DNA of 64,000 nucleotides, from assembly GCA_018670825.1 (NCBI GenBank), contig JABHIW010000114.1, forward strand, positions 32,392 through 96,391. Reading direction: 5' to 3'. Origin of the DNA: Candidatus Scalindua sp. (lineage in GTDB: Bacteria > Planctomycetota > Brocadiia > Brocadiales > Scalinduaceae). Positions 17,036-27,200 of this stretch are shown here, one piece after another (position 1 is the first letter of the stretch; each line of letters opens with the position of its first letter). The translations under genes were made by a program, and so were the position numbers. The notes under the pieces were generated by a model that saw only the letters and a list, made by a program, of their open reading frames with translations, was not told the origin of the DNA and searched no databases.

Positions 17036-18808
17036 ATGTCTGATTTACAAAGAACACATACATGCGGGCAACTTCGCAAGGCGGATGCCGGGAGTGATAT
17101 TACACTTTCTGGTTGGGTAGACACCAGAAGAGATCATGGTGGTGTTATTTTTATTGATTTAAGAGACAGATACGGTAAGACACAGATCGTATTTAATCCG
17201 GAACATAACGCTGATACTCACGAAGCCGCGTCAGTGCTCAGGTCGGAATTTGTTATATCAGTGAGGGGTAAGGTTGAGGAGAGGCCGGATGGTATGGCGA
17301 ACCCGGATTTAGATACGGGTGATATAGATGTGATGGTTGATACTCTTGACATATTAAATACATCTGAGACAACACCATTTGAGATTACCGGTGATACAGA
17401 AGTCTCAACTGAATTAAGGCTCAAGTATAGATACCTCGATCTCAGACGGCCGCAAATGCAGAAGTATTTAACCTCAAGGCACAAAGTGTATCAGATTACC
17501 AGACGGTATTTTGATAGTAATAATTTCATTGAAATAGAAACGCCGTTTTTGACCAAGAGCACACCGGAAGGTGCTAGAGACTACCTTGTACCAAGCAGGA
17601 TAAACAGAGGTCAGTTTTATGCATTACCGCAATCTCCGCAGCTCTTTAAACAGATCTTAATGGTTTCCGGCTTCGATAGATACTTTCAGATAGTCAAATG
17701 TTTCAGGGATGAAGACCTGCGCGCGCAGCGCCAGCCTGAATTTACACAAGTTGATTTGGAAATGTCGTTTGTACGTGAAGATGACGTTATCAATATGATA
17801 GAGGGTTTGATGGTAGAGATTTTTAAAGAGGTGCTTGGTAAAGAGGTCTCCACTCCTTTTCCTCGGCTTCCATACAAGGATGCTATGAATCTATACGGGT
17901 GTGATGCGCCTGACCTGAGATTTGATATGACGATAAAGGAGATCACAGACTTAGCGGAGAAATCTGATTTTAAGGTGTTTAAAAGTGTAGCGGAGGCAGG
18001 AAATCAAATAAGGGGTATCAATGCTACCGGGTGTGGAACTCTGTCCAGGAAGGATATAGACGGGCTTACAACATTTGTAAATCAGTTTGGGGCTAAGGGC
18101 CTTGCATGGTTTAAGGTTGATGAAAACGGGCTCACTTCTCAGATTGCAAAGTTCTTTAGTGACGATCTGCAGAAGGAGATAATCGAACGCTTCAATGCTG
18201 TTCCCGGTGACTTGCTCCTGTTTGTTGCTGACAAGGAGAGTGTGGCATCACAGGCACTTTCCCAACTCAGGCTTAATATTGCAAAGAGTAACGGCATGAT
18301 CAAGGAGGACGAATTTAATTTGTCCTGGGTTGTTGATTTTCCGTTATTTGAATATAACGAAGAAATGGATAGAAACGATTCACTGCATCACCCTTTTACA
18401 TCACCGCACCCTGACGACCTTGATCATCTTGAAGAACGTCCGCTCGATGTCAGGGCAAGGGCTTATGATCTTGTACTGAATGGTGTTGAGCTGGGAGGTG
18501 GTAGTATCAGAATACACAAGCAGGATATACAGAAAAAGATTTTCAACCTGCTCAATATAGATGAGACAACTGCACAGGAAAGATTTGGATTTCTGCTCGA
18601 AGCTCTCAAATATGGTGCGCCGCCGCATGGTGGTCTTGCGTTGGGACTTGACCGAATGGTTACGTTACTCTTAGGACTTGACGATATAAGAGAAGTAATC
18701 GCATTCCCGAAAACCCAGAAGGCAACATGCCTCATGGTGGATGCTCCTTCAGATGTCGACGATAAACAGCTCAAAGATCTCGGTCTTTCACTTCTGAAAC
18801 CGGATTAA
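17036..18808 (+). CDS. aspS: Aspartyl-tRNA synthetase
   Basis: Charges tRNA-Asp. The 590 residues have the N-terminal OB-fold anticodon domain (LSGWVDTRRDHGGVIFIDLRDRYG). The class II core follows, with motif 2 (FRDEDLRAQRQPEFTQVDLEMSF), the bacterial GAD insert (about 290-420) and motif 3 (HGGLALGLDRMVTLLLG...IREVIAFPKT). The start ATG directly abuts the hisS stop. From sequence alone I cannot tell whether it also charges tRNA-Asn. Confidence 0.96.
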   Translation: MSDLQRTHTCGQLRKADAGSDITLSGWVDTRRDHGGVIFIDLRDRYGKTQIVFNPEHNADTHEAASVLRSEFVISVRGKVEERPDGMANPDLDTGDIDVMVDTLDILNTSETTPFEITGDTEVSTELRLKYRYLDLRRPQMQKYLTSRHKVYQITRRYFDSNNFIEIETPFLTKSTPEGARDYLVPSRINRGQFYALPQSPQLFKQILMVSGFDRYFQIVKCFRDEDLRAQRQPEFTQVDLEMSFVREDDVINMIEGLMVEIFKEVLGKEVSTPFPRLPYKDAMNLYGCDAPDLRFDMTIKEITDLAEKSDFKVFKSVAEAGNQIRGINATGCGTLSRKDIDGLTTFVNQFGAKGLAWFKVDENGLTSQIAKFFSDDLQKEIIERFNAVPGDLLLFVADKESVASQALSQLRLNIAKSNGMIKEDEFNLSWVVDFPLFEYNEEMDRNDSLHHPFTSPHPDDLDHLEERPLDVRARAYDLVLNGVELGGGSIRIHKQDIQKKIFNLLNIDETTAQERFGFLLEALKYGAPPHGGLALGLDRMVTLLLGLDDIREVIAFPKTQKATCLMVDAPSDVDDKQLKDLGLSLLKPD

Positions 18809-18878
18809 ATTGTCCATTATAATTAAAATATAGTATGGACGTCATTTTAGTCTGCTTTGCAAACTGTCATAAGCCAAT

Positions 18879-18898
18879 CGGCCCGCCTTGGCGGGCCG
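18879..18898. repeat. GC-rich hairpin after aspS
   Basis: CGGCCCGCC and GGCGGGCCG form a perfect 9-bp stem around TT. It lies 70 bp past aspS but without a U-run. It looks like one of the dispersed GC-rich palindromes rather than a classical terminator. Confidence 0.55.
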
Positions 18899-19018
18899 TC
18901 ATTAACCGCTCACAAAAATCTTCTAAACATTCACTATAAATAATTCGTAATCCAGTAACTTATATTATTACAATTTCTGATCAATTTTTTATGGTATTAA
19001 GATAGGGGGGCGATTTTA

Positions 19019-19375
19019 ATGAAATTGGAAGAGCTTAAAGTTTATCAGTTGGCAATGGATGTTGGCGAGAGAGTTTGGGTAGTTGTATGTAAGTGGGATT
19101 ATTTTGCCAAAGATACGGTAGGCAAACAGTTAGTTAAATCCGTTGATTCAATAGCAGCGAACATAAGCGAAGGTTATGGCCGTTTTCATTATAAAGAAAA
19201 CAAACAGTTTTGCTATTACAGCCGAGGCTCGCTTTACGAGACAAAGACGTGGCTCAAAAAAGCACACGGCCGTCGTTTGATTATTGACAACGATTTTCAA
19301 TCGTTAGAAAAAGATATTGAAACAATTGCTTATAAGTTAAACAATTACATTAAATCCATAGGTACAACAAAATAG
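19019..19375 (+). CDS. Four-helix-bundle protein (23S rRNA IVS family)
   Basis: A 118-residue helical protein with the family pattern: MKLEELKVYQLAMDVGERVW at the start, then D.VGKQLVKSVDSIAANISEGYGR, Y.SRGSLYETKTWLKKA, and a C-terminal helix. The family was first noted in intervening sequences of 23S rRNA genes but also occurs, as here, as solitary genes outside rRNA. Its biochemical function is unknown. It has a G-rich ribosome site (GGGGGGCG) and sits between aspS and recG on the same strand. Confidence 0.88.
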   Translation: MKLEELKVYQLAMDVGERVWVVVCKWDYFAKDTVGKQLVKSVDSIAANISEGYGRFHYKENKQFCYYSRGSLYETKTWLKKAHGRRLIIDNDFQSLEKDIETIAYKLNNYIKSIGTTK

Positions 19376-19459
19376 TAATCTCAATGATGGTGAACCTACT
19401 GACAGCGAAGCTCATGACCACTGGCGGCGCCAGTAAATGACTTAATCCATTTAAAACAA

Positions 19460-21538
19460 ATGTCTACATCCGATTTAGACAAATCCATTCAATACATCAA
19501 AGGTGTTGGCCCAAAAAGAGCCCTGTCTCTTGGAAGATTGGGAATTCACACGGTAAAAGATCTTCTCTATTGCTTTCCACGCACATACCAGGACAGGTCC
19601 AAGGTAGAGAAAATATCCAATTTGACGGATGGTGCTACTGCAATGGTGAAGGGTATTGTTATCAATATTAAGTCATTCAGGACCAGAGGGTGGAAGAGCA
19701 TTTTTGAGGCGTCAATTGGTGACGGGACCAGTATGCTTCAGGTCAAATGGTTCAACCGACCCTATCAGAGTGAAATATTCCAGGTGGATGACCATGTGTT
19801 TCTCTATGGCAAGGTCTCTTTATATAAGCAGTCACTTCAGATGGTAAATCCTGAGTATGAGATAGCGTCAGAGGAAGATGCTCCAGGTAAGAGCGTGGGT
19901 ATATTGCCAATATATTCACTGACAGAGGAGATGAGACAAGTCAGTTTCCGTAAACTGGTGAAAATGGTTGTTGATGAACATTACCACAAAGTTGAAGAGA
20001 TATTTACGGATGATATTATCAGTAAACATAAGTTTGTACCAATTACCTCTGCAATAAAAAATATTCACTTTCCCGATTCCATGGACAGTCTGAAAGATTC
20101 TAAGAGACGGCTCAAGTATGAGGAATTCTTCCTGTTTGAAACAGCAATGGCACTTCGCAAACGCGGTATAAAAGAAGTGAGTGGGTACAAATTTTGTATT
20201 GGAAAAAACGTAGAGACTCATATCTACAAGCTCTTTCCATTCGTGCTTACCAAAAGCCAGCAGAAAGTAATCAGTGAAATCCACGAAGACATGTGCAGTG
20301 AGAGACCAATGAACCGATTGTTGCAGGGGGACGTTGGATCCGGCAAGACAGCAGTTGCCGTTTACGCATTGCTTGCTGCCGTTGCAAACGGTTTTCAAAC
20401 TGCATTTATGGCGCCGACAGAGATCCTTGCCGAACAACACTATCGTACACTCACCCTCATGCTGGAAAAGGCAGAGGTGAAAATACTGCTCCTCACTGGT
20501 GGAGCTAAGACGAAGATAAAGAAAGAAAATATTGAACGGATAAAACAGGGAGATATTGACCTTGTGATTGGTACACACGCATTGATCGATAAAGGTGTGG
20601 AATTTAAGAAGCTGGGATTGATCGTAATTGACGAACAGCACAAGTTTGGTGTGATGCAGCGTACACGCCTGAGACAAAAGGGACACAAACAGATGCCAGA
20701 TGTACTCGTCATGACGGCAACCCCCATCCCCAGGAGTCTCTCTTTGACCGTGTTTGGTGATCTTGATATCTCAACTATTGATGAACTTCCACCCGGTCGT
20801 ACACCGGTGGAGACATATCGTGTGCCAGTAAAGAAAGAGAATGATGCTTACGGGTTTATTCGTAAAGAAGTGGAGAAAGGGAGACAGGCATTTGTCGTAT
20901 ACCCGCTGGTGGATGAATCTGAGAAACTCGACCTCAAGTCTGCAACTGTTGAAGCGGAGAGGCTCAGGGATGAAGTATTCTCCGGATTAAACGTCGGACT
21001 GCTACACGGCCAGTTAAAGCCTGAGTTGAAGGAGTTGATAATGTCTGATTTTGTTAATCACAAGTACGACATCCTCGTATCAACTATTGTAATTGAGGTG
21101 GGGATTGATGTGCCGAATGCCACCGTAATGGCGATTGAACACGCGGAACGGTTTGGCCTCGCTCAGCTTCACCAGCTCAGGGGTAGGATAGGGCGCAGTT
21201 CACACCAATCCTATTGTCTCCTTTTTGGTATACAAAAGAGTGCCGAATCCCGTCAAAGGATCAAAACAATGCTGGAAACAAATGATGGTTTCAAGATTGC
21301 GGAAGAAGATCTAAAGATCAGAGGCCCAGGTGAATTCTTTGGCACAAGACAGCATGGTCTGCCTGAGTTCAAGATAGGTGACATCATAAATGATTTCGAC
21401 ATAATAAAACTGGCTCGTGCAGATGCTTTTGATCTGGTGAAAGAGGGCCATAAATCAAAGGACTCAAAGGAACAGATGCTGCTTAAGAGGATAATGGAAA
21501 GTTTTAAGGATAAACTTGATTTGATAAATACGGGGTGA
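19460..21538 (+). CDS. recG: ATP-dependent DNA helicase RecG
   Basis: RecG remodels stalled replication forks and Holliday junctions. The 692-residue protein has the wedge/OB domain (VKGIVINIKSFRTRG...FNRPY) and Walker A in LLQGDVGSGKTAVA. It also has MAPTEILAEQHY, the DEQHKFGV box (DExH motif II), MTATPIPRSL (motif III) and the later motifs ending in QLRGRIGRSSHQSYC. The C-terminal RecG tail FFGTRQHGLPEFKIGDI is present. Length is normal and all ATPase motifs look intact. Confidence 0.96.
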   Translation: MSTSDLDKSIQYIKGVGPKRALSLGRLGIHTVKDLLYCFPRTYQDRSKVEKISNLTDGATAMVKGIVINIKSFRTRGWKSIFEASIGDGTSMLQVKWFNRPYQSEIFQVDDHVFLYGKVSLYKQSLQMVNPEYEIASEEDAPGKSVGILPIYSLTEEMRQVSFRKLVKMVVDEHYHKVEEIFTDDIISKHKFVPITSAIKNIHFPDSMDSLKDSKRRLKYEEFFLFETAMALRKRGIKEVSGYKFCIGKNVETHIYKLFPFVLTKSQQKVISEIHEDMCSERPMNRLLQGDVGSGKTAVAVYALLAAVANGFQTAFMAPTEILAEQHYRTLTLMLEKAEVKILLLTGGAKTKIKKENIERIKQGDIDLVIGTHALIDKGVEFKKLGLIVIDEQHKFGVMQRTRLRQKGHKQMPDVLVMTATPIPRSLSLTVFGDLDISTIDELPPGRTPVETYRVPVKKENDAYGFIRKEVEKGRQAFVVYPLVDESEKLDLKSATVEAERLRDEVFSGLNVGLLHGQLKPELKELIMSDFVNHKYDILVSTIVIEVGIDVPNATVMAIEHAERFGLAQLHQLRGRIGRSSHQSYCLLFGIQKSAESRQRIKTMLETNDGFKIAEEDLKIRGPGEFFGTRQHGLPEFKIGDIINDFDIIKLARADAFDLVKEGHKSKDSKEQMLLKRIMESFKDKLDLINTG

Positions 21539-21629
21539 TACGTTAACTAAATTACAAAAAGTAATGATGAAAGACCTGGTCCTGAGCATCTTTAAAGTTA
21601 AGAAAGAAAAGGGAGGCCATTACGGCCCA

Positions 21630-22787
21630 TTAGCCTTGCAGTATCTTGCCGAGAATTACAGGGATGTCAGGAAATTTATTAAACCAAATTGGCGTGATTC
21701 CCAATTGTTCCAGAACATTTTGTTGCTGTTTCTGATTAAGTTTCTTTACTTGCCCAATTATTCCTGAGATTTCTCTTTGATATCTTGGCCCTTTTCTTCC
21801 GGGCATAGCTGGCCGAGCCGACTTAATACCCGATCGGCTGAAAAGAACACCACTTGATTCATTCTGTTCACTCTTTATTCCACTTTTTTTAAACTTATCA
21901 AGATAGCTAATTGCTTTTGCATGAATTTCATCTAAAACTCTATCTTCCGGAGGATCTTCATCGGGGACTTGTAGTAGTGCATAACTGATGGAGTTAACCG
22001 GTGCATTTCTGACAGCATCAAGCAAGCGTCTCATGTTTCTATCTGAGAGAGATAAGCCTATCATCAGGCCTACAGAGTTAGTCATTGATTGAAGCTGAAC
22101 AAGGTTAGACCAGTTGTAAGGGTCTCTTGCAACTAGGTGATATTGATCCTCTGTAAAAACAATATCATCAAAAGTTGATCCAGGAGTGTTTTTATCAAAT
22201 GGAACATATCCATGAACATGATAGACTGGGAGCTTATCGTTTTCTAATGAAGTTGCGGAGTAAACAGTTTGATATGGATGTTTGCCTAATGAAATTTCAA
22301 GCAAATTATCATAGTTATAGGTAATTACTGAGCGAATTCCTCCTCTCTTTGATTCGCACAGTTTCGCAACAGCATCCAGAGTCCTATTCTTACTTCTGAG
22401 AAATCTTTTGTTTATATCCTGGTGTGGTTCGCCATATCCATCTAACATACTCCCATATAGTATCCGATATAAATCTTCCATAAAAATACCACCTTCATGG
22501 CCGTTTTCTGTATCATAATATGTGTGTAGTTTTCTGGCTGTTATCTCAAGTGGTTCTGTACTATTAGCTAAATGCCATTCAGCAATCGCAAAAAGATAAT
22601 TTGAGAAGGGACGCCACCCTTCCATTTCTTGCTCACTTATTTTAGCGAAATAGAGAGCTAAGACCAGCTTCTCCCATGAAGGCAGGCTGTTGGCAATTGA
22701 GACACCTGCTCCAAGATATAATGAGAGATTCTTCTTTTTAAAGCTTTTGCGTAGATCTCGTATTGATTTGTTTGTTGTATTTGACAT
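21630..22787 (-). CDS. SIR2-like NAD-binding domain protein (candidate defence effector)
   Basis: A 385-residue protein with a SIR2-like domain over about residues 20-290. It has the NAD-binding GAGVS (26-30), the TYNYDNLLE motif (156-164), the HVHG motif (190-193) and GLSLSDRN (244-251). In prokaryotic antiviral systems such domains break down NAD+ when triggered. The C-terminal part (about 300-385) is basic, poorly conserved in appearance and not recognised. There is no membrane segment. It lies 71 bp downstream of the SLATT gene on the same strand, which suggests one unit. Deacetylase activity is less likely given the context. Confidence 0.8.
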   Translation of the reverse strand: MSNTTNKSIRDLRKSFKKKNLSLYLGAGVSIANSLPSWEKLVLALYFAKISEQEMEGWRPFSNYLFAIAEWHLANSTEPLEITARKLHTYYDTENGHEGGIFMEDLYRILYGSMLDGYGEPHQDINKRFLRSKNRTLDAVAKLCESKRGGIRSVITYNYDNLLEISLGKHPYQTVYSATSLENDKLPVYHVHGYVPFDKNTPGSTFDDIVFTEDQYHLVARDPYNWSNLVQLQSMTNSVGLMIGLSLSDRNMRRLLDAVRNAPVNSISYALLQVPDEDPPEDRVLDEIHAKAISYLDKFKKSGIKSEQNESSGVLFSRSGIKSARPAMPGRKGPRYQREISGIIGQVKKLNQKQQQNVLEQLGITPIWFNKFPDIPVILGKILQG

Positions 22788-22858
22788 GTAATCTTCTAAA
22801 AATACAAAATGAATAATTACGGATACAATATTCTCTTTTTCACTTTGCCTTGTGCATA

Positions 22859-23707
22859 CTAGACCATTTCTAATTCAATCCTTATAATGTTACCAAGAGG
22901 TATCGGAACTGCATTTTCTGCCTGGACTACTTTATCCCCAACCTTGCCTTCAACTCGAATCGTATGTATTCCTGGAGTTAGATTACTGAGTGCAGCGGAT
23001 TTTCCCGTATAATGTTTACGGCTACCATCATTAATTGAAAGGTCCCATCCACTGTCGCACTTATCACCATTCTTGATGATAACATTAGCGCCTCCCAGCT
23101 TACTTACTTCTGCCTGCGCTTTTGCTGCATCATCGATTTGTTTCAATGCCGCCTGGAATTCTTGCTTCCATGCAATCATCTCATTTTCGAGAATCACATT
23201 TATCTGTGTCAAGAAGGTTTTACATCGCACCAACATATCTTGCACTTGTTCGTCAGATGGGCCAGCTCCTTTCAAGGTTGCTTTTTGAATTTCCCAGTCT
23301 ATTTGGAAAGCTTGCAACGTTTTGCGTATTTGTACTTCTGTTGTCAGAAATCTTATCCATGCGCTGGAAAATCCAAAAAATTTATCGAAACCTACTAAAG
23401 CAACAGCAACCACTAAGGCAACAGAAGCCCATGCTGGTGATACACTTATTTTTTGATTAGATATAAATATTTGAGACAAAAGAGGAATTAAACCAGCCAC
23501 GGTAGTTGCTAAAATAGCCGCAAAGCGTAAAATTCGTGCCCAAATACGTTTTGAATTTTTTTTGCTAAGATACCAATTTATTGCTTGCTGCGCCTCGCTT
23601 GATACATACTTAAAAACCTGTTCGAGTGAATTTATTCGTTCATCAGAGGTCCATGAGAAACCTTCCAGATTGACAAACTTTAAGTCATTACTTTTATTAT
23701 TTGTCAT
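22859..23707 (-). CDS. SLATT-domain two-helix membrane protein with C-terminal beta domain
   Basis: The 282 residues contain two membrane helices (about 58-82 and 91-108). Next is the motif FDKFFGFSSAWIRF and a long helical region to about 210, a layout I recognise as the SLATT domain (SMODS- and SLOG-associating two-TM effector). The C-terminal 75 residues look like a PEGA-type beta-sandwich (SNLTPGIHTIRVEGKVGDK). SLATT proteins are predicted pore-forming effectors of nucleotide-signal defence systems. It is the first gene of a pair with the SIR2-like gene. The domain call is from pattern memory and should be confirmed by a profile search. Confidence 0.7.
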   Translation of the reverse strand: MTNNKSNDLKFVNLEGFSWTSDERINSLEQVFKYVSSEAQQAINWYLSKKNSKRIWARILRFAAILATTVAGLIPLLSQIFISNQKISVSPAWASVALVVAVALVGFDKFFGFSSAWIRFLTTEVQIRKTLQAFQIDWEIQKATLKGAGPSDEQVQDMLVRCKTFLTQINVILENEMIAWKQEFQAALKQIDDAAKAQAEVSKLGGANVIIKNGDKCDSGWDLSINDGSRKHYTGKSAALSNLTPGIHTIRVEGKVGDKVVQAENAVPIPLGNIIRIELEMV

Positions 23708-24277
23708 TAGATGTGCCTTTCTTGCCTGATCTGCTTTAGCATTAAACAGTCACGGTCATTAGATATCATGTTTTTGGAATTACTTTGAGTTATCTTCAAA
23801 GAATATTGTGATTTGAAAAGAAACATTTTTGGTAAGAAAGTTCATGTATTTACATCCTTGCAATAATAAACTTAATCTCAGGTGGTTAAACCACGTACAC
23901 TACGTGTTATAGATTTTGTGATTACAGAACTGAATCTGTCGGGATAATAAAACGACACATCATCAAAGTCAAGAAAAAAGAGATCAAAAACTTACGATTC
24001 GAGATTTGCGAATTACAATCTTAGCCTGCCTTGGTGTGACTTGCTCTGCGGTCTAGGCTGGTATTTACGATTTGAAAAGCAGATACTAGTGTGCCATCCT
24101 AATTAGCCTCATAAAGTTAGCAATAACATTAACCTTCCTTCCCCTGACAATACAATTTATCAGTAGACACGGTAAATATGTTATATTACATTTATGCAAA
24201 TGGCATGTATTGACGATGAATGTATAAAATAAAAAAATATTATTAGGACGTATCGGAAAGAAGGTAAGGGAGTAGTT
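23708..24277. other. Divergent intergenic region with overlapping palindromes
   Basis: This 570-bp region lies between the SLATT gene and the GH42-like gene. At 23882-23894 GTGGTT-A-AACCAC is a perfect palindrome. It overlaps CACGTA-CAC-TACGTG at 23892-23906. They could be operators for the SIR2/SLATT unit, whose start is about 175 bp away. No protein-like frame is seen. Confidence 0.5.
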
Positions 24278-27200
24278 ATTATTAAGAACATAAGCGTTTA
24301 CTGTTTATCATTATTTATACTAATACTCTGTATAAATTCTATCTCTTTTGCATATACACTCATTGCAACAGAAACAGTTCGCGGGGAGTATCAAAATGGG
24401 ATATTTATGAGAAGTGTGGGAGAATATGAATATTATTTTGAAGTAGACGAAGAGTCAGGGATCGTTAATCTAGTAAAAAAGACACTTCTAAAAAAGACAC
24501 TTCTACAAGACAATACATCGATAGAGTCAAAAGTTGAATATCTCATCGTTTCAGTTGAAGATAGCACATTACCCAGCAGTTTTCTGAGAAGTGAGGAAAA
24601 GCGAAACCAGAAAATTATTACCATTGTTGGAAAACCGGGAAAGTTTGAAACAGAAACAATAATACTGGGAGAGGATTTTTTTGAATATTGTAAGGCTTCT
24701 TCAGGACGGTTTTATCTGGCAGCCGGTACCGTTATAAAATCAATTTCATCTCATTTTAACCCCCAAAAAGATCTATTAGCAAATGAACTATATACTAAAT
24801 CTACAGTTACGGAGTGGCAGAGAAAACTATACAGGGATTGGAAGAGTTTGCCAGAGCCTCCGATCACTCCTTATCATGGTCCTTTTGGTGGAGATGCAAG
24901 GGCCTTTGTAGGTGATATAAACAGTTACAAGGGGAACGATCCAAAGATCAGGGAGAATGTCGAACGCTTCACGGACTATTCCTACACAGCCGCTAAAGGC
25001 CCCTATGACCCAGAACTGGACAGGCGTCCGATTAACCATGAATTTGAGGAGGCAATGATTGAGGACTGGAGACGCATGGGATACAACTGTGCTTACAAGG
25101 GCAGCATTAACACATTTCGTGTAGGCAAGTACCTGAAGGATAAATATGGTATGCTTGGTGCAATAGAGCAGACTCTCTGGGGCCAGGGGACTGGAGAGGA
25201 ACCTCCTTTTGACTATACCGGTAAGAAGATTGGAAAAGGGGTGAGAGAAGGGTGTAATAGTTTTTTCGTTAAGAAATACTATGACCAGGGAGTTGCTGCG
25301 GTGTCGGGACAGGTTATTAATTACCCCGACGCCCTCTTCCAGGTGGGTGATCATCGCCTGACGTGCTCGTGGGATGAGGTGGGTATGCGCACCCGTTCCT
25401 ACATTGATTATCATCCCCAGGCTGCTGTAGAATTTCGCAAATATCTGAAAGATGTCTGGTTTGGTGACTCCGCGCCAGACAAGGATACAAACAGTGACGG
25501 ACGCACGTACAACCAGTTTACCGGGGAGAATCTGACCAACTGGGACCAGGTACAAGCTCTTCAATTGTCACCTTACTATAGAGATGCGTGGGGAGGACGT
25601 GAAAAGCCGGAAATAGATAAGGTCATGTGGGAACAACCTGGCCGTTTTAAACTCTTGCTCGACTTTCAAGGTTACTGGACAATTGAGTATTTTCGCCGAA
25701 TCAACGATGATGCTACTAAAGTTATCAACGCAAAAGATATCAAAGGACGTGTGAGTTGTTATCCTTTCATGCAGCACTTTATCATATGGCCGAGCGCCAA
25801 TGCAACGGCAGGCAATAGTTTCTATTGGTACTGCCGGCTGAGCCCGGTTGTGAATATTGAACATATGTGGCCTGACGCTCCGGCAATGAATCTCAGCTAT
25901 GCAGTTACCGATCGTCTTGCTCCGCGTTTCAATACACCGGTGATGGGGTGGGTCTGGTTCTACTTTGGTAGAGAAGGTCGTGACATGTACAGAGGTCCGA
26001 ACGATTGTGCTCGCGCTATGGCTCGCTTGATGGGGCATCGTGTCGACGGCACACATCACTGGTTGTATAGTCCCATATATCGCGGGGTTGATCGGAAACA
26101 ACGCCTACAGATCGCTTACTGGCAGAACTTTCTTGCCATGCATTATAATGGCTATATTTCCGGTTCCGCTCCTCCTGAGACGCAAATTGCTATGTTAATG
26201 CCGAATTATACTGGCTATTTTTACCGCTATTTCCAGCATCCAAAAGCTGATTGGGCTTATACAGCCGAAGGTTTCCAGAATTCACAGTTAAGCTTCGAAA
26301 TGGTGACAGAAGAAGAACTCGAACTGGACGAAGGTGTACTGGATCAATACAAGGTGTTATATGTTGTAGGAGGCGAGTGGACCACACCAACCATTAAGAA
26401 AAGGATTAATACTTTTATAAAGAATAGTGGAATTGTCTTTGCCAATGTTGACAGCTTGAGCCTGGATATCGTCAGGAACGAAAGGACCGATTATCTTGAG
26501 AAGACATTCGGTGTGAAGATTACTCATAAATATAAGAATGGATTCTTTCCATCTGCTCAGACCATGGAAGAGTCTGCCTGGGCAAAAACTCTCGATACTT
26601 GGGGATTTCCTGCCAAGCTACAAGGGCATAGTGTCCAATGGAACAAGGAGGATGATCCACGATCTTTTGCAAAGATCTGGGCCAGGACTCCTTTAAGTGT
26701 AGTAAAGGAACAGGATGGTAAGGTTAAAAGAGATGCACTTAGAAGGATGATTCGCAAACCCGAATGGAAAATCATTCGCGGTAAAGATGGCCATCCCATG
26801 GTAGATGAAAAGGAATTCAAGAAATATGATGAAGTTATGGGAAAGATGCCAAAAAAAGTTCGAGGAATTACACAGAGTCCGTTAGATATGCGCAAGGAAC
26901 ATATAATTACTTTCAAGGACGGTAAAGCAGTACCAACATATGGTGAGATTGATACTGCCAGGGCTGTTAACAAGGGTAAGCCCATTGCCTGGTATGGTAA
27001 GGAGATCGTTGGGATTGAAACGAAAAACACTGTTTGGCTTGGATTACGACTGGGTAATGACCTGCATGCGATCTCTCCGCGCATGTCAATGCATCGATCA
27101 TTAGAACCCGTCAACCCATTTGTGACAGATCCGCCTGACCTGTATCAGTCACACAAGCCCTACGCCGACATACTTGCATATGCCGCAGAGAAGGCCGGTG

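Noticed and set aside
19916..20686. 256-residue minus-strand frame inside recG
   Set aside because: Antisense shadow of a complete, well conserved RecG; its translation has no family motifs.
21564..21767. 67-residue plus-strand frame after recG (contains GGHYGPLALQYL)
   Set aside because: No ribosome site, and its second half is antisense to the SIR2-like gene. It may be a decayed fragment, but I cannot support it as a gene.
24827..25564. 245-residue minus-strand frame inside the GH42-like gene
   Set aside because: Antisense shadow of the large frame; composition is not protein-like.
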